From CBDAQD01 sp965275905 (GTDB lineage Bacteria; Pseudomonadota; Alphaproteobacteria; Rhizobiales; JAJFHC01), in NCBI GenBank assembly GCA_965275905.1, contig CBDHYJ010000059.1, forward strand, positions 69,418 through 133,417: a stretch of DNA of 64,000 bases. Direction: 5' to 3'. The notes under the pieces were generated by a model. That model was not told where the DNA came from. It saw only the letters and a list, made by a program, of their open reading frames with translations, and did no database searches. Positions 24,015 to 32,339 of the stretch are shown here, in pieces. How positions within the stretch are numbered: position 1 is the first letter of the stretch; the number at the start of each line of letters is the position of its first letter. The position numbers and the translations under genes were made by a program.

Positions 24015-24926
24015 ATGACATCGCATACGGCAACACGCACCGACAACGTCGCACTGGCGGTTGTGGTCATCATCGGCACCGTGCTGGCGCTCTCGCTCGG
24101 CGATGCGGTGATCAAGGCGATCAGCGCCGATATGGTTCTGTGGCAGATTTTCGTGCTCAGATCGATGGTCGCCCTGCCGGTGCTGTTCGTCATCCTGCGG
24201 GCGAAATTCGCCAGCGTCACGCTGGTGCCAAAGGCCATCGGTTGGACAGCCGCGAGAAGCCTGATGCTCACCTTCATGTGGGTCGCCTATTACGCATCAC
24301 TGCCGCATTTGCAGCTCTCGATAGCCGCGGCGGCCTATTATACGGCGCCGATCCTCATCTCCCTGTTCTCAGCCTTGTTCGTCGGCGAAAGGGTCGGGCG
24401 CGCAGGGTGGTTTGCGGTCATGCTCGGGTTTGCGGGCATTCTCCTGATCCTCAAGCCCGCCGCCGCCGATTTCAATCTTTACGCTCTGTTGCCGATCGTA
24501 TCGGCAATCCTCTATGCGCTCGCGATGATCCTCACGCGCACCAAATGCCGTGACGAACACCCGTTGGTATTGGCGGTCGCGCTCAATGTGGCCTTCGTCG
24601 CCGTCGGTGCCGCGGCGACCCTGTCAGGGGCGCTTGCAATCGGCCCGGACATGTCTTCGTCCTTCCTGTCCGCGGCCTGGGCGCCGATGGCCGGCAAGGA
24701 ATACATGGCCGTTATTGTTCTCGGCATTCTCGCCATGCTGGGCGCGGTCGGTGCTGCCATCGCCTACCAGATGGGACCGCCTTCGGTCATTGCCACATTC
24801 GACTTTGCCTATGTCGGCTTTGCCGTGATCTGGGGACTGCTGTTCTTCGCGGAGATTCCGGATGCCGTGTCGGTGGCCGGAATGGCGCTGGTTGTCGCGG
24901 CCGGGGTCATTGCTGTACGGAAGTGA
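24015..24926 (+). CDS. EamA/DMT-family transporter
   Basis: A 303-residue inner-membrane protein with ten helices in two EamA repeats. The first repeat includes VVIIGTVLALSLGDAVIKAIS and LVPKAIGWTAARSLML; the second ends FAYVGFAVIWGLLFFAEIP and VAGMALVVAAGVIAVRK. Members export metabolites or amino acids. ATG 24015 was chosen over a TTG two codons earlier. Divergent from LysR. Its last 118 bases overlap the end of the opposite-strand membrane gene. Confidence 0.87.
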   Translation: MTSHTATRTDNVALAVVVIIGTVLALSLGDAVIKAISADMVLWQIFVLRSMVALPVLFVILRAKFASVTLVPKAIGWTAARSLMLTFMWVAYYASLPHLQLSIAAAAYYTAPILISLFSALFVGERVGRAGWFAVMLGFAGILLILKPAAADFNLYALLPIVSAILYALAMILTRTKCRDEHPLVLAVALNVAFVAVGAAATLSGALAIGPDMSSSFLSAAWAPMAGKEYMAVIVLGILAMLGAVGAAIAYQMGPPSVIATFDFAYVGFAVIWGLLFFAEIPDAVSVAGMALVVAAGVIAVRK

Positions 24927-25717
24927 GAGGGCGGTGGCATTCCGAAAGATCCGCCGCAGTCTTGCGGAAACCAACGATTGCAGGATGAAGGCTGCAGCGA
25001 GTCGGTTTCTTCAGGTGTCTCCGGCGGCAGCGATTCATCCTCGAGCGGGAGCGGTGTCAGAAAGGCGAGTGCCGTGAGCATGAGACTTGCGGCAATCAGC
25101 CAGCTTCCGAGGATCCGTTCTGCGATGGTGAGCCAGGAGCCGGCAAAGTTTTTCCACACGCCGTCTGCCAGGACAATCGATGCGAGAACCACGGCCAGAC
25201 CGCCTGTACCGCCTGCCCAGAAAAACCACTCGGCGAAGTAGTCGAGCGGGCTGTACAAGATCACCGTCAGGCCAAGGCCAACGCCGCAGATCACGGACAG
25301 GACAGGCAGGAACCATTTCCGTGCCGAAGGCGGAAGCAGAAGAGCGCTGCCCGCGGCCACACTCATTGTCGCCGCCACGACAGGGTATCCGCCGATGAGC
25401 TCGGCCAGGGCTTCATACTCGAGGACAATCGCCTCGGCCTGATGCAGTCCGAACCAGGTGGCCGCCGCAAGAATCGCAAGGTTCGCTGCGACGGCCAGCG
25501 GATGCCGCCCGCCGGAAAGAGCGATCCCGCATGCAATCAAGGACAGGAGAAGTCCGTACCGGAAGACCGGAAACGTGAGTCCATTGGTGACGTAGTCACC
25601 GACGACCTCGGGAACCGTCAGGTGCAGGCCGGCCGCAATGCCGCAGACGATCACAGCGGAGGCGGCGTAAACAGCGTAGAGGCCGCCTTGCCGGCGGCCT
25701 GCAGCCTGAGCGTTCAC
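24809..25717 (-). CDS. Multi-pass membrane protein paired with HupE
   Basis: A 302-residue protein with about seven membrane helices in residues 15-220 (YAVYAASAVIVCGIAAGLHL, YGLLLSLIACGIALSGG, WFLPVLSVICGVGLGLTVIL). The family is not recognised. The GTG start overlaps the HupE stop (GTGA), a sign of translational coupling, so it probably works with HupE. After the last helix the tail is low-complexity and runs 118 bases into the 3' end of the convergent EamA gene. The tail sequence is not reliable evidence of function; the true product may end or shift frame earlier. Confidence 0.6.
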   Translation of the reverse strand: MNAQAAGRRQGGLYAVYAASAVIVCGIAAGLHLTVPEVVGDYVTNGLTFPVFRYGLLLSLIACGIALSGGRHPLAVAANLAILAAATWFGLHQAEAIVLEYEALAELIGGYPVVAATMSVAAGSALLLPPSARKWFLPVLSVICGVGLGLTVILYSPLDYFAEWFFWAGGTGGLAVVLASIVLADGVWKNFAGSWLTIAERILGSWLIAASLMLTALAFLTPLPLEDESLPPETPEETDSLQPSSCNRWFPQDCGGSFGMPPPSHFRTAMTPAATTSAIPATDTASGISAKNSSPQITAKPT

Positions 25718-26343
25718 GAGACGAGCGGAGGAATCGCGAAGTAGATGCCCGTCAAAGCGATGACGCCGCCAAGAGCCTGCCCAAGGCGCCCCTGCCATGG
25801 CCGGTCAAGCATCAGTCCAATGCCGATGCCGATGACATGGATCAGACCGGTGGCGACGACGAATCCGACGGCGTAAGACGCGGGATCGACAGCCGTCGGC
25901 AGTTCGGCGCCATGCGCATAACCGTGAAAGACCGCGAAACCGGCAATCAGCAACAGCGCGGCCCATTCGGGAGCCTTCCACGCGAACGCTATTGCGAGCC
26001 CGAGGACAAAGACCGACAGGGCGATGCCAAGCTCGACATTTGGCAGGGCAAATCCGCTCGTGCCGAGAATGGCGCCCGCTGCCATGATGAGCGGGAATGT
26101 GACGGGCAGCGTCCAGACGCTGCGCCCTCCCATCTGTGCGCCCCAGATACCGACGGCGAGCATTGCGAGGAGGTGGTCAGCGCCGACAATCGGATGGATG
26201 AAGCCACTCTGAAATCCGCCAAGTGCTCCGGTCTCCATGTGGGCAAATGCCGGCGCCGACGCAAAAAGAACGATTGCAGCGACAGCAAGAGCCTGCCGGC
26301 ATGCCGCCTTGTGGTTGAACTTCCGATCCTGGGATATTCTCAT
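25714..26343 (-). CDS. HupE/UreJ-family membrane protein (putative metal permease)
   Basis: A 209-residue protein with a signal-like first helix (VAAIVLFASAPAFA) and six more. The family signature is GFIHPIVGADHLLAMLAVGIWG (HPxxGxDHxxxM), with a second histidine motif FHGYAHGAELP. HupE and UreJ relatives carry nickel or cobalt into the cell. ATG follows GGAG at eight bases. No hydrogenase or urease is in the window; the neighbouring operon is zinc-related, so another metal is possible. It is co-translated with the next membrane protein. Confidence 0.85.
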   Translation of the reverse strand: MRISQDRKFNHKAACRQALAVAAIVLFASAPAFAHMETGALGGFQSGFIHPIVGADHLLAMLAVGIWGAQMGGRSVWTLPVTFPLIMAAGAILGTSGFALPNVELGIALSVFVLGLAIAFAWKAPEWAALLLIAGFAVFHGYAHGAELPTAVDPASYAVGFVVATGLIHVIGIGIGLMLDRPWQGRLGQALGGVIALTGIYFAIPPLVS

Positions 26344-26369
26344 TTCAAATTCTCCAATAGTGGTTCGTC

Positions 26370-26401
26370 TTCGCCCACAGAATTTGTTCGCCCACAGAAT
26401 T
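26370..26401. repeat. 15-bp tandem direct repeat upstream of hupE
   Basis: TTCGCCCACAGAATT occurs twice, starting at 26370 and 26387 (period 17). It is 27-58 bases upstream of the HupE start and so in the leader or promoter. It may be a slippage duplication or a pair of regulator sites. Confidence 0.6.
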
Positions 26402-26561
26402 CAGGCCGGCATCCGTATCTGCGGCGTGCTGCCCGGACGGGATGCGCGGGTATGATTGTCAGGCCGCGTTTCTGTTCGTACTCGAACCCGGCGGACAAAG
26501 CCTGTAACGGCTTCGACCCGCCAGCGCGCGGCCTGATCTTCGTGTTTTGCCGAGGCTCCTG

Positions 26562-27725
26562 CTATTCCGGCACGATTTCACCGGGAAGGGAGTTGACCGT
26601 CATGGTTTCACCGGGCTGGAAGTGGACGACGGATCGGATCGATTTTCCGGCCTTCAGCAGATCGAAGGCCGTGTTTATCTGCTCGTGTTTCATATGGTGC
26701 GTGATGTAGGGATCGACGCTGAAGTCACCGCGCAGCCACTCGTCGACCATTCCGGGCAGTTCGCTGCGACCCAGCACACCGCCGAAAGCCGTGCCGCGCC
26801 AGACCCGTCCAGTGACCAGTTGGAAGGGCCGTGTGGAGATTTCCTGGCCGGCTCCGGCAACGCCGATGACGGTGCATTCGCCCCAGCCCTTGTGGCAGGC
26901 CTCGAGCGCTGCACGCATCAGACCGACATTGCCGACCGCCTCGAATGTGTAGTCCAGGCCGCCGCCGGTCATCTCGACCAGCACATCCTGGATCGGGGCG
27001 TCATGGTCGTTGGGATTGATGCATTCTGTGGCGCCCAGCGCCTTGGCCAGAGGGAATTTGTCCGGATTGATATCGATACCGTAGATCGTGGAGGCGCCGT
27101 TCATCACGGCTCCCTGGATGACAGCCATGCCGACAGCGCCCAGACCGAAGACGGCTACGCTGGCACCGGCCTCGACCTTTGCAGTGTTGCGCACCGCGCC
27201 CATGCCGGTGGGCACCGCGCAGCCCATGACCGAAGCCTTGGAGAGCGGCGCCTCGTTGGAGATCTTGGCGACCGAAATCTCGGGCAGCACGGTGTATTCG
27301 CTGAATGTGCTGGTACCCATGTAATGCAGGATCTGCTTGCCCTTGTGAGAAAAGCGGGATGTGCCGTCGGGCATCAGCCCGGCGCCCTGGGTCTGGCGGA
27401 TGGTCTGACAGAGATTGGTCTTGCCCGACTTGATGTACGGGCAGTCCGGATCCTCGGGGACGTAAAGCGGGATGACATGGTCGCCCGGCGCCACGGAGGT
27501 AACGCCCTTGCCGACCTCCTCGACCACCCCGCAGCCTTCGTGGCCCAGGATACAGGGAAACAGTCCCTCCGGGTCTTCGCCTGACAGCGTGAAGACATCC
27601 GTGTGGCACAGACTGGTCGTCACGATCCGGACGAGAACCTCTCCGTCCTTCGGACCTTCAAGGTCGATTTCCTCGATCTCCAGCGGGCGGTTCGGCTCCC
27701 AGGCGATTGCGGCGCGCGTCTTCAT
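26562..27725 (-). CDS. Class III alcohol dehydrogenase / S-(hydroxymethyl)glutathione dehydrogenase with altered structural-zinc site
   Basis: A 387-residue NAD-dependent dehydrogenase that oxidises S-hydroxymethylglutathione (formaldehyde detoxification). The catalytic zinc ligands are kept: C40 (SLCHTD), H62 (LGHEGCG), C169 (VMGCAVPTG). NAD fold FGLGAVGMAVI is intact. The structural-zinc loop, normally ECxxCxxC...C, reads EDPDCPYIKSGKTNLC: Asp92 and Ile98 replace two of four cysteines (C95 and C106 stay). A 16-residue tail (QPGETMTVNSLPGEIVPE in part) extends beyond the family's usual end. It is 29 bases after the DUF1826 gene, in a probable zinc-limitation operon. Confidence 0.9.
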   Translation of the reverse strand: MKTRAAIAWEPNRPLEIEEIDLEGPKDGEVLVRIVTTSLCHTDVFTLSGEDPEGLFPCILGHEGCGVVEEVGKGVTSVAPGDHVIPLYVPEDPDCPYIKSGKTNLCQTIRQTQGAGLMPDGTSRFSHKGKQILHYMGTSTFSEYTVLPEISVAKISNEAPLSKASVMGCAVPTGMGAVRNTAKVEAGASVAVFGLGAVGMAVIQGAVMNGASTIYGIDINPDKFPLAKALGATECINPNDHDAPIQDVLVEMTGGGLDYTFEAVGNVGLMRAALEACHKGWGECTVIGVAGAGQEISTRPFQLVTGRVWRGTAFGGVLGRSELPGMVDEWLRGDFSVDPYITHHMKHEQINTAFDLLKAGKSIRSVVHFQPGETMTVNSLPGEIVPE

Positions 27726-27754
27726 GGCGGATCTCTCCCATTTTGATTGAACGT

Positions 27755-28402
27755 TTAGTGAATGGTCCCCTGACCCGGGTCTTCCGCAGGATCGGTGACC
27801 GGATCGAGGCTCACCACCAGCCGTGTTTCGCCGGTGCCCTCGATCGGTGGTGAGCGGTGCAAAAGGCCCGATTCCGGGCTTTTGGGGCAAAGCGCGCCAC
27901 GCAGCAAGATTGGAGACCCTGTCGGCACGGTGAAAATCCGTTCCGCGACGTCTGCCTCGCTTGAGAGGCGGTATTGCGTGCCGGTCCCCCTGTAGGTGCA
28001 GATCAGGCGCGCCGCGACTGCGCCGGTATCGAACTTCCGGCAGGTGTCGGTCGCAACGACGTCGAAGTGCATGAGCACGAACTGCACACGCATCAACTCG
28101 GCGAAGATGTGGGCAAGGGCGGCGACGTCGTCGACCAGCAGTCCGCGCTCGGCGCAATCCGGGGTTCCACACAGGTCGCAGATCTGGGAAGCCGCGTCGC
28201 GCACATGCTCGGGCCGGAGGATCACGCGTGCCTTCGGAAGCTGCTCGGGCGCCAGTCTGTCGATCCAGGACTGAAAGCTGTGCAATGGCTCGCGCGGCCA
28301 GATTGCGGCGGCGCAGTCCAGACTGTGGATCGCGGACAGGCCCTCAGGCGACATCGCGACGGCGATCGCGTCCTCCGGTTTCACCTTTTGAACAAGCGTC
28401 AT
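27755..28402 (-). CDS. DUF1826 domain protein
   Basis: A 215-residue protein with the DUF1826 signature CDLCGTPDCAERGLLVDDVAAL (split here by eye), then FVLMHFDVVATDTCRKFDTG and YRGTGTQYR. Its Cys and His residues (CxxC, DxC, HxD, TCRKFH-like) could bind a metal, and the HxD...R layout recalls cupin/2OG-type folds. DUF1826 genes are found beside COG0523 GTPases under Zur control in many proteobacteria. The ATG overlaps the COG0523 stop (ATGA). Confidence 0.78.
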   Translation of the reverse strand: MTLVQKVKPEDAIAVAMSPEGLSAIHSLDCAAAIWPREPLHSFQSWIDRLAPEQLPKARVILRPEHVRDAASQICDLCGTPDCAERGLLVDDVAALAHIFAELMRVQFVLMHFDVVATDTCRKFDTGAVAARLICTYRGTGTQYRLSSEADVAERIFTVPTGSPILLRGALCPKSPESGLLHRSPPIEGTGETRLVVSLDPVTDPAEDPGQGTIH

Positions 28403-29625
28403 TCCGCGGCCTCGACCCGGCGCCAGAGCGGAAACGGGTCCGGCAGGTCAGGCAGGTCAGGGAGTGAAGCGGGGCCGTCGGCCTGATCCTCCGGGACAAG
28501 CGCCTCATCCAGCTGCGCCTTCAGAAGCGGCCAGTTGATCCCGGCGCCGATGAAGACGATTTCCTGCCGCCGATCGCCCCAGGGCTCCCGCCAGCGATCG
28601 GCCATATAGGCCCGCGCACTCTCGTTGTCCGGCCAGTGTTCCTTCGGCACCGCGGCCCACCAGGGGCCCAGCGGCTGGACCGAGGACAGCTTGCCCGCAA
28701 GGGAAAATTCCAGGGCCAGGTCCGGCTGCGTGGCGATCCAGAAATGCCCCTTGGCGCGGATCACGCCAGGTAACTCGGCGTTCAGCAGGGCGTGGACCTT
28801 CTCCGGATTGAACGGCTGACGCGCCCGGTACACAAAACTCGTGACGCCGTATTCCTCGGTCTCCGGCACGTGATCGGCGAAGCCGTAGAGTTCCTTCGCC
28901 CACATCGGGTGCTCGTGCGCTTTCTCGAAGTCGAACAGTCCGGTGTCCAGCACACGGTCCGCCGGCACGTCCGAATGATTGGTCTCGATGATCTTCGCAT
29001 CGGCGTTCAGGCTGCGGATGATCTTGCGCGCGGCATCGACCTGATCCGGCTCGGCATCGGCAACCTTGTTCAGGATCACCACATCCGCGAACTCGATCTG
29101 CTCGGTCAGCAGATGCACCAGCTTGCGGTCATCTTCCTCGCCCAGGGTTTCTCCACGATCGTGCAGGAAGTCGCTGCTGACATAATCATTGAGCAGGTTT
29201 ACCGCATCGACGACCGTGACCATTGTGTCGAGGCGGGCGACATCGGACAGGCTTTCTCCATCCTCGTCCCGGAATTCAAAGGTTGCCGCGACAGGCAGGG
29301 GCTCCGAGATACCGGTCGACTCAATCAGCAGATAATCGAAGCGGCCCTCGGCCGCGAGCCGCCGGACTTCGGCCAGGAGATCGTCGCGCAGCGTGCAGCA
29401 GATGCACCCGTTGGACATCTCGACCAGCGTCTCGTCGGTGCGGCTGAGTTCCGTGTCCGCGCGAACCAGATCGGCGTCGATGTTCACTTCGGACATATCG
29501 TTGACGATGACCGCGACGCGGCGTCCTTCACGATTGTTCAGGACGCGGTTCAACAGCGTCGTCTTGCCCGCGCCGAGGAAACCGGAGAGGACAGTGACGG
29601 GGAGTCGGTGTTCTGCCGTTATCAT
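28399..29625 (-). CDS. COG0523 (CobW/ZigA-like) GTP-dependent metallochaperone
   Basis: A 408-residue G3E-family GTPase. Walker A GFLGAGKTT (15-23), the metal-binding CxCC (C74, C76, C77 in NGCICC), Walker B ESTG, and the guanine-specifying NKVA. The C-terminal CobW_C domain ends with GDRRQEIVFIGAGINW. Zur-linked members deliver zinc to client enzymes under zinc limitation. Start ATG 29625 follows GAGG; upstream frame extension lacks coding character. First gene of the operon with DUF1826 and the class III dehydrogenase, behind a Zur-like palindrome 164 bases upstream. Confidence 0.88.
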   Translation of the reverse strand: MITAEHRLPVTVLSGFLGAGKTTLLNRVLNNREGRRVAVIVNDMSEVNIDADLVRADTELSRTDETLVEMSNGCICCTLRDDLLAEVRRLAAEGRFDYLLIESTGISEPLPVAATFEFRDEDGESLSDVARLDTMVTVVDAVNLLNDYVSSDFLHDRGETLGEEDDRKLVHLLTEQIEFADVVILNKVADAEPDQVDAARKIIRSLNADAKIIETNHSDVPADRVLDTGLFDFEKAHEHPMWAKELYGFADHVPETEEYGVTSFVYRARQPFNPEKVHALLNAELPGVIRAKGHFWIATQPDLALEFSLAGKLSSVQPLGPWWAAVPKEHWPDNESARAYMADRWREPWGDRRQEIVFIGAGINWPLLKAQLDEALVPEDQADGPASLPDLPDLPDPFPLWRRVEAAE

Positions 29626-29788
29626 TAAGACCTCGTTGGTGGGGGCTTCTTCAATGCGCCTTTGGTGTCGTGTGCGCCGTGCATCTCGTGGCGGGTCGTG
29701 CTCCGTGCGCCATCGGCTGCATCGGCGATTCGAATGATCACGTCTGTCGCTCACCCGGGAGAGCGTTGTGCGCCAATCTGGGATGATC

Positions 29789-29806
29789 GTTACGTTATGA
29801 CATTAC
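29789..29806 (-). promoter_or_regulatory. Zur-like palindrome
   Basis: GTTACGTTATGACATTAC contains ACGTTATGACAT, matching ten of twelve bases of the ATGTTATAACAT core typical of Zur operators, in an AT-rich dip of an otherwise GC-rich region. It sits upstream of the COG0523 gene, whose relatives are often Zur-controlled. The 164-base leader is long but possible. Confidence 0.45.
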
Positions 29807-30291
29807 GCATCTCAAGTACTTTTTTTGAATTTCGCCGCGAAAATCCAGAACATCGTCCGCGAATGGCGCCTACGGCCTTTCGGCTGTGGAAGGTGAGGGA
29901 TCTGCTGCCAGCTGACGGAGTGATCCAGCGGAGCTGACGGCCATCCGCATTGGCTGGCCGCTCATGGGGCCGAGTTCCGGTTCTTGTTCGAGCTACGCGG
30001 CAATCGAATTATGACGCTGAAATCAGATGTCGTTCTTTTTTCACTGTTCCGGCCGTCGGACTCGACGCAATCTTGACAATCGCCTCGATTGTCAAAATTA
30101 TTTTGAAAGTACCTTGTTCAGCTTTGGCCTTCTCAAACAGCCGGCGCGGTGACACCGTAGCGTGGGCTGGCGCAACCAGAACCTCGAAAAGACCATAAAG
30201 GAGCCCGTGGCAAACCGGGCCGGAGGGCGTGCGCAAGGCAAATGCGCGGGAAACGGGGCCAGGGCGCGCGACATGAGGAGGGATACCGGAC
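29807..30291. other. Intergenic region between the zinc and purine operons
   Basis: The divergent gap runs from 29626 to 30291. Besides the Zur-like box and the perfect inverted repeat at 30073-30095, this part shows no gene, repeat or RNA fold that can be supported. AT-rich stretches at 29815-29845 and 30090-30110 may be promoters. Confidence 0.4.
30073..30095. promoter_or_regulatory. Perfect inverted repeat, candidate operator of the purine operon
   Basis: TTGACAATCG-cct-CGATTGTCAA is a perfect ten-base palindrome with three-base spacer, about 197 bases upstream of the HIU hydrolase gene and next to an AT-rich stretch. It is not followed by a T-run and has no gene before it on either strand, so a dimeric-repressor site is likelier than a terminator. 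Confidence 0.55.
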
Positions 30292-30660
30292 GTGGGACGC
30301 CTGACAACCCATGTGCTCGACACGGCGCGCGGATGCCCCGCCGAGGGCATCGCGATCACGCTGTGGACGGTCGGCGCGGACGGCGCACGCGGGCCGGAAC
30401 CCGTGGCCCGCGCGACGACCAACGCGGACGGCCGGGTCGATGCGCCGCTGCTTGACGGCGACGCTTTCGTGGCCGGAACCTATGAGCTCGCCTTCGAGGC
30501 GGGTGCCTATTTCGACGCCGCCGGCCTGACATCAGGCGGGGCCGGGCCGAAGTTCCTTGATACCGTCATTCTCCGTTTCGGCATCGCACATCCCGACCAG
30601 CACTATCACGTCCCGCTGCTGCTCTCGCGCTTTGGCTATTCGACCTATCGGGGGAGCTGA
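30292..30660 (+). CDS. uraH: 5-hydroxyisourate hydrolase (transthyretin-like)
   Basis: A 122-residue transthyretin-like hydrolase. The N-terminal THVLDTARG, the central histidine/arginine region and the C-terminal YRGS tetrapeptide are the family hallmarks. It opens 5-hydroxyisourate to OHCU, the step after urate oxidation. GTG start with GAGGAGGG upstream. It heads the purine operon, but uricase and OHCU decarboxylase are not in the window. The stop overlaps the Shine-Dalgarno of xdhA. Confidence 0.93.
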   Translation: MGRLTTHVLDTARGCPAEGIAITLWTVGADGARGPEPVARATTNADGRVDAPLLDGDAFVAGTYELAFEAGAYFDAAGLTSGGAGPKFLDTVILRFGIAHPDQHYHVPLLLSRFGYSTYRGS

Positions 30661-30665
30661 CGCTG

Positions 30666-32339
30666 ATGCGGGAGACGGTCAGATTCCTCATGGGCGGCGA
30701 GGTCCGCGAGATCGAAAGACCCGATCCGACAATGACGGTGCTGGAATACCTGCGCGGGCCGGCCTGCCGGCCGGGTACCAAGGAAGGCTGTGCCGAGGGC
30801 GACTGCGGCGCCTGCACCGTCGTGCTCGGCGAGCTTGATGGTGGCGGCGACGGTGCCGGGCCGGCCGTGCGCTACCGGGCGGTCAACGCCTGCATCCAGT
30901 TCGTGCCCGTGCTCGACGGCAAGGAACTGATCACGGTCGAGGACCTGAGCGAGACCGACCCGGCGACGGGCGTTGTTGATCTTCATCCCGTGCAGCAGGC
31001 CCTCGCAACAGCCCACGCCTCGCAGTGCGGCTTCTGTACGCCCGGCTTCGTCATGTCGCTCTACGGCGCCTTCGCGGACAACCATGGCGGCAGCGACAGG
31101 GGAGGCGCTCCGCTATCGCGCGAAGACATCAAGACCGTGCTCGCCGGCAACCTCTGCCGGTGTACCGGTTACGGGCCCATCGTCGACGGCGCGCTGGCCG
31201 CACAGGATGCCCTGAACGGATCGGCCGGCACCGCCCGCGGAACAGCCGGCGGCTCCGAAAACGGTGCGAAGGCGGCTCCTGATCGCCAAACCGCATCCGG
31301 CGCGGGCGCTACGACCGATGAGGCGCAAATGGGGACACGCGGCGCGTGCGCCGCGCTGACCGCACTAGCCACGCTCGACGACGGCGAGACCCTCGGCTTT
31401 CAGCGGGGCGAGGGCGACAATGCCCGCCGGTTCTACGCCCCGCGCACGATCGACGCGCTCACCGGCCTGCTCGCCCGGCATCCGGGCGCTCACATCATCG
31501 CCGGCCTGACCGACGTCGGCCTCTGGGTCACCAAGATGCACCGCCGGCTCGACACGCTCATTTCCATCGGCCGCATCGACGAACTGAAGGCGATCGCTGT
31601 CGATGCCCCGGGCCGCCCGGGCTGGATCGACATCGGTGCTGGCGCCACCCTCACGGCCGTGCAGGCGCCGCTGGGCGCGGCCTATCCGGCGCTGGACGAA
31701 CTCATCCGCCGCTTCGCCTCGGTCCAGATCCGCAACGTCGCCACCGTCGGCGGCAATATCGCCAACGGCTCGCCGATCGGCGACCTGGCGCCCGCCCTGA
31801 TCGCGGCCGGCGCGCGGCTTGTGCTGCGCGGTCCGGAAGGCGCGCGCGAGATCGATCTCGAGGACTTCTTCATTGAATACGGGCGCCAGGACCGGGGCCC
31901 GTCGGAATTTGTCGAGCGCGTCCTCGTGCCGCTGCCGGATGAAGGCGTGCATTACGCCTGCTGGAAGATTTCAAAGCGTTTCGAACAGGACATATCCGCA
32001 GTCTGCGCGGCATTCAGCGTCGCGTTTGACGGAACCGCGCGCGAAGGGGCGACGGTCACCGCCGCGCGGTTCGCCTTCGGCGGCATGGCCGGTGTGCCGA
32101 AACGGGCGTCCGGTGCCGAAGCGGCGCTCGTCGGCAGGCAGTGGACCGAAGACACGGTGCGCTCCGCCATGGCGGCTCTCGACGGCGATTTCACGGCCCT
32201 CGACGACATGCGCGGCTCGGCCCGCTACCGCGCCGCGTCGGCACGGAATCTTGTTCTGAAATTTTATCTGCAAACCATTGATTCAAAATCGGTTTCCGGT
32301 TTTGAGATCGCGCGTGGGGAAGAGGTCGTTTCGGCATGA
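30666..32339 (+). CDS. xdhA: Xanthine dehydrogenase, iron-sulfur/FAD subunit
   Basis: A 557-residue subunit. The first [2Fe-2S] cluster uses the Cys of GCAEGDCGACTVV; the second uses CGFCTPGFVMSLY and CRCTGY (residues about 120-175). After a low-complexity Ala/Gly linker (180-225), the FAD domain runs to the end: GAHIIAGLTDVGLWVTK and IRNVATVGGNIANGSPIGDLAPAL. It passes electrons from the molybdenum subunit to NAD. GGGGGAG precedes the ATG. Its stop overlaps xdhB (ATGA). Confidence 0.95.
   Translation: MRETVRFLMGGEVREIERPDPTMTVLEYLRGPACRPGTKEGCAEGDCGACTVVLGELDGGGDGAGPAVRYRAVNACIQFVPVLDGKELITVEDLSETDPATGVVDLHPVQQALATAHASQCGFCTPGFVMSLYGAFADNHGGSDRGGAPLSREDIKTVLAGNLCRCTGYGPIVDGALAAQDALNGSAGTARGTAGGSENGAKAAPDRQTASGAGATTDEAQMGTRGACAALTALATLDDGETLGFQRGEGDNARRFYAPRTIDALTGLLARHPGAHIIAGLTDVGLWVTKMHRRLDTLISIGRIDELKAIAVDAPGRPGWIDIGAGATLTAVQAPLGAAYPALDELIRRFASVQIRNVATVGGNIANGSPIGDLAPALIAAGARLVLRGPEGAREIDLEDFFIEYGRQDRGPSEFVERVLVPLPDEGVHYACWKISKRFEQDISAVCAAFSVAFDGTAREGATVTAARFAFGGMAGVPKRASGAEAALVGRQWTEDTVRSAMAALDGDFTALDDMRGSARYRAASARNLVLKFYLQTIDSKSVSGFEIARGEEVVSA

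Noticed and set aside
26370..26401. Possible CRISPR-like repeat
   Set aside because: Only two copies with a two-base gap, and no spacer structure or cas genes.
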